Source of the DNA: Nannocystis sp.
Lineage (GTDB): Bacteria > Myxococcota_A > Polyangia > Nannocystales > Nannocystaceae
NCBI RefSeq assembly: GCF_016714285.1
Contig: NZ_JADJNN010000014.1
Span: 96,001-160,000 of the forward strand
DNA: 64,000 nucleotides
Direction: 5' to 3'
Below are positions 61,700 through 64,000 of the stretch, piece after piece. Made by a program: the position numbers and the translations under genes. The notes below the pieces were generated by a model. The model saw nothing but the letters and a program-made list of their open reading frames with translations. It was not told the DNA's origin and ran no database searches. Each line of letters opens with the position of its first letter. The stretch's first letter is position 1.

Positions 61700-63088
61700 A
61701 TGCCCCGTCGCCGTCCCGCCGCTGTCCTGATCGCTTGCCTCCCCGTGACGGCCTGCAACTTCGACGCGTACGGCCTGGCTGCGACCACCGATGTCGAGCT
61801 CACCGCAAGCAGCAGCAGCAGCACCGGCGTGGCACCGGAGCCAGGCTCCACGGGCCCGGGGTCGAGCACCGGCCTGTCGGAGCCGGGCACCAGCGAGGGC
61901 GGCGAGAGCAGCAGCAGCAGCAGCAGCGGCGAGATGGCCTGCACCGAGGATTGCCCGCCGACCCCCGTGTGGACCGTGACAACCCCCGGCGATGCCCACG
62001 CGCTCGTGCTCGACGAGGCCGGTGACGCCGTGATCGCCGGTGAGCGCATACAGACCAACGCGCCCGCCTCCACCGACGTCTGGGTCGCGAAGTTCTCCGG
62101 GAAGGCGGGCCAGTTGGCCTGGGAGACCCGCCACAACGGCCACCAGAAGGGCCGCGATTTCGCGCGCGATGTGGCGCTCACGGCGGATGGCACGGTCGTG
62201 GTCGCCGGCGGCAGCGAGGAGGTCGAGGGCCGGCGCACGGACGTGTGGGTCGGCTGGCTCGCAGGCGACACAGGCGAGCTGCTGGCCAGCAGCAACCTCA
62301 TGACCACGGACTGGAACGGCGCCGGGGTCAAGCTCGACGAGTGGGCCGAGACGCTGGCGATCGATGACGACAGCGGCCTCGTGGTCGCGGGCACTCGCTG
62401 CGCCGTCCCTTGCGACGTGCCCGACGCGTGGATCGGCCGCTTCACGGCTGCCGGCGCGCCGGTTTGGGCCGAGCCGATGCTGGCCTGCGCGTCCGGCTCG
62501 TTCCGCGGCCTCGTGCTCGACCGCGAGTCGCTGCTGCCGTTTGGCACTGACGGCTACGACGGCTCACAGGTGCCCTGGCGCAGCCTGATCCGCCGCCTCG
62601 ACGCGGAGGGCGCAGGCACCTGGAGCGCCTTGCCCGATCCACCGCAGGCTGAGATCGGCTTCGTCGTCCTCGCAGGCGCGCTCGCCCCGGACGGCGGCCT
62701 GTGGGTGGTCGGTAGCGAGATCGTGGCGGGCACGGACGGCGGCTTCATCCGCCTGTACCGGCCGGACGACGCCGACACGCCGATCGTCGAGCTCCGCGGT
62801 GGTGCGCTCGCCGGTGAGCTGTCCGCGATCACCTTGACCGGCGACGGCGCGCCGATCATCGCTGGCGCGACCGGACGCTACCCCGGACGGAGCCTCTGGC
62901 TCGGCCAGTTCACCACCGAGCTCGCACCGCTGTGGCGCATCGATGAGCCCAGCGTCGAGGTCAACGAGGCCCGCGGGATCGCCCGCGACGCCGAGGGCGG
63001 GCTCATGGTACTCGGCGTCCAGTTGCCACCGGACAACGGCCCCGCAACGACCTGGTTGCGCCGCTACAGCCCCGCCGGCGCGGCCTGA
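61700..63088 (+). CDS. Propeller-type lipoprotein with Ser-rich linker
   Basis: ATG 61700 begins a signal MPRRRPAAVLIACLPVTAC with lipobox VTAC. A Ser/Gly/Thr/Pro linker with poly-Ser runs (about 35-80) follows, then about 380 residues of strand repeats with Ala/Gly/Val/Asp turns (HALVLDEAGDAVIAGERIQT, DVALTADGTVVVAGGSEEVE, GALAPDGGLWVVGSEIVAGT, ITLTGDGAPIIAGATGRYPG), a beta-propeller pattern. Similar lipoproteins are numerous in Nannocystaceae. Function unknown. TACGGT at 61675-61680 is a possible -10; there is no Shine-Dalgarno. The stop TGA begins the hairpin at 63086-63130. Confidence 0.72.
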   Translation: MPRRRPAAVLIACLPVTACNFDAYGLAATTDVELTASSSSSTGVAPEPGSTGPGSSTGLSEPGTSEGGESSSSSSSGEMACTEDCPPTPVWTVTTPGDAHALVLDEAGDAVIAGERIQTNAPASTDVWVAKFSGKAGQLAWETRHNGHQKGRDFARDVALTADGTVVVAGGSEEVEGRRTDVWVGWLAGDTGELLASSNLMTTDWNGAGVKLDEWAETLAIDDDSGLVVAGTRCAVPCDVPDAWIGRFTAAGAPVWAEPMLACASGSFRGLVLDRESLLPFGTDGYDGSQVPWRSLIRRLDAEGAGTWSALPDPPQAEIGFVVLAGALAPDGGLWVVGSEIVAGTDGGFIRLYRPDDADTPIVELRGGALAGELSAITLTGDGAPIIAGATGRYPGRSLWLGQFTTELAPLWRIDEPSVEVNEARGIARDAEGGLMVLGVQLPPDNGPATTWLRRYSPAGAA

Positions 63089-63130
63089 GGCTTGGCTGTC
63101 CCGAGGGACAGCTGCGATAGCGAAGCCTCA
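63086..63130 (+). terminator. Composite palindromic-element hairpin starting at the stop codon
   Basis: Outer TGAGGCTT (63086-63093, its TGA is the stop codon) pairs with AAGCCTCA (63123-63130); inner GCTGTCCC (63095-63102) pairs with GGGACAGC (63105-63112) around GA. It shares 24 exact nt with the hairpin at 63158-63196. Confidence 0.7.
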
Positions 63131-63157
63131 CTGAACTCGGCATCCATACCCGCGGCC

Positions 63158-63196
63158 TGAGCCCGGCTGTCCCGAGGGACAGCTGCGACAGGCTCA
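63158..63196 (-). terminator. Second composite hairpin ending at the cyclophilin stop codon
   Basis: Outer TGAGCC (63158-63163) pairs with GGCTCA (63191-63196), whose TCA is the stop codon of the minus gene; inner GCTGTCCC (63166-63173) pairs with GGGACAGC (63176-63183). It mirrors the hairpin at 63086, one per convergent gene. Confidence 0.7.
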
Positions 63197-64000
63197 CTTC
63201 TTGGCGCGCGTGAAGGTCAGCGAATTGATCTTGATCTCGTCGAGGGGCCGCTCCGAGCGGGTCTTGACCTCGCTGATCTTGATCGCGACCTTGGGGTCGC
63301 ACTTGCCGAAGATCGCGTGCTTGTCGTCGAGGTGCGGGGTCGCGGCGACGGTGACGAAGAACTGCGAGCTGCCGGTGTTCACGCCGCGGTTCGCCATCGA
63401 CAGGATGCCCGCCCCGACGTGGCGCAGGCTCGTGTCGAACTCGTCGGCGATGAGGTAGCCGGGGCCGCCAGTGCCGGCGCCGAGCGGGTCGCCGGTCTGG
63501 ATCATGAAGCCGGGGATCACGCGGTGGAAGATGATGCCGTCGTAGAAGTTGGCGGTCTTCCACTGGTCGGTCTTCTTGTCGTAGAAGGGCCGCACGCCGC
63601 GGGCGAGGCCGACGAAGTTGGCGACGGTGTTCGGCGACTTGTCCTCGTAGAGCTCGCAGCGAAACTTGCCCATCGTGGTGTCGAAGGTGGCGAAGAGCTT
63701 GCCCTTGCTCGCGTCCTCGAGCACCGGATCGCCGGCCAGCGCGGTCTTCAGGTCGATCTTCCCCATCGGATCGCCCTGCGCCTTGTTGTACTCGAGCACG
63801 TCCTCGGCGCTGAGGCCCGCGCGGACGATCTGGCCCTTCTTGTACTTGGGCCCCGGCGCCACGGGTGGGGCCGGGGGCTTCGCCTCGGGCTTGGGGGGCA
63901 CGGGCGCCGTCTCCACCTTCTTGGCGTCGGCCTTGGCGTCGGCCTTGCCCGGGGCCTGCTTGACGTCAGCCTTGGCGTCGGTCTTGGGGGCGTCGGCCGC
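63194..64000 (-). CDS. Cyclophilin-type peptidyl-prolyl isomerase (5' end outside window)
   Basis: The frame is open to the right edge, so the start lies beyond 64000; 268 codons are visible. The outermost part is Lys/Ala/Asp-rich (KADAKADAKK, Pro-rich KPEAKPPAPPVAPGP), a flexible linker probably after a signal or anchor. The cyclophilin domain covers about the last 170 residues: FATFDTTMGKFRCELYEDKS, ANFVGLARG, FYDGIIFHRVIPGFMIQTGD (catalytic Arg in FHRV), GILSMANRGVNTGSSQFFVT and HLDDKHAIFGK. It would catalyse prolyl isomerisation, probably in the periplasm if a signal lies outside the window. GTG 63916 could be an internal start but splits the linker. Confidence 0.87.
   Translation of the reverse strand, partial: AADAPKTDAKADVKQAPGKADAKADAKKVETAPVPPKPEAKPPAPPVAPGPKYKKGQIVRAGLSAEDVLEYNKAQGDPMGKIDLKTALAGDPVLEDASKGKLFATFDTTMGKFRCELYEDKSPNTVANFVGLARGVRPFYDKKTDQWKTANFYDGIIFHRVIPGFMIQTGDPLGAGTGGPGYLIADEFDTSLRHVGAGILSMANRGVNTGSSQFFVTVAATPHLDDKHAIFGKCDPKVAIKISEVKTRSERPLDEIKINSLTFTRAKK

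Overview
The window is about 64 kb of very GC-rich DNA with bacterial gene organisation: ATGA and GTGA start/stop overlaps, Shine-Dalgarno sites, and frequent GTG and TTG starts. The gene content points to a myxobacterium (Myxococcota), most likely the Nannocystaceae. The evidence is the many lipoproteins with a lipobox followed by Ser/Thr/Gly-rich linkers and Cys-rich or propeller domains, an ADYC-domain protein, an IgGFc-binding-like lipoprotein, and a giant Ser/Thr kinase-ATPase-FGE fusion. The taxonomy is inference. No tRNA, rRNA, CRISPR array, integrase or transposase was seen.

Layout. 1-4315: the 3' end of icd, a small lipoprotein, a flavin-dependent halogenase-like enzyme and a von Willebrand A lipoprotein. 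4513-21177: one co-directional block coding for a contractile phage-tail-like particle (fibre, sheath, tube, hub, spike, gp25-like wedge, baseplate J, further tail proteins). It has no capsid, portal, terminase, integrase, lysis genes or AAA+ ATPase. 21233-30278: nadA, a Cys-rich lipoprotein, and a four-gene overlapping tetR-adaptor-RND-TolC efflux operon. 30530-33918: NfeD-like protein plus two flotillins. 34015-39353: mpg, HIT, hemB, a tandem-domain DsbA-like protein and two tandem proline iminopeptidases. 39559-50237: DUF4139 protein, kinase/nSTAND/FGE fusion, pentapeptide-repeat ADYC lipoprotein, ferredoxin-cyclase fusion and IgGFc-binding-like lipoprotein. 50347-58685: exported epimerase, NTP/NDP-transporter-like protein, propeller lipoprotein, response regulator, ArsB/NhaD-type transporter, HAD phosphatase and a membrane protein. 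58923-64000: lon, a propeller lipoprotein and a partial cyclophilin.

Two things stand out. First, the tail-like cluster fits neither a complete prophage nor the usual eCIS gene set and has several unrecognised components, including a triplicated-module protein and a fibre with a duplicated module. Second, a family of about 15-17 short palindromic elements (arms like ACCTGTCC / GGACAGGT, with an ACATGTCC variant) is scattered through the window. Many sit within about 15 nt after stop codons and fold into terminator-like hairpins. Others lie in frame inside coding sequences, including a 23-nt exact match between a tail gene and a distant convergent intergenic spacer.

Three genes (9473, pip copy B at 37386, 57550) are each broken by one apparent frameshift in otherwise intact sequence. 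Assembly indels are the simplest explanation.
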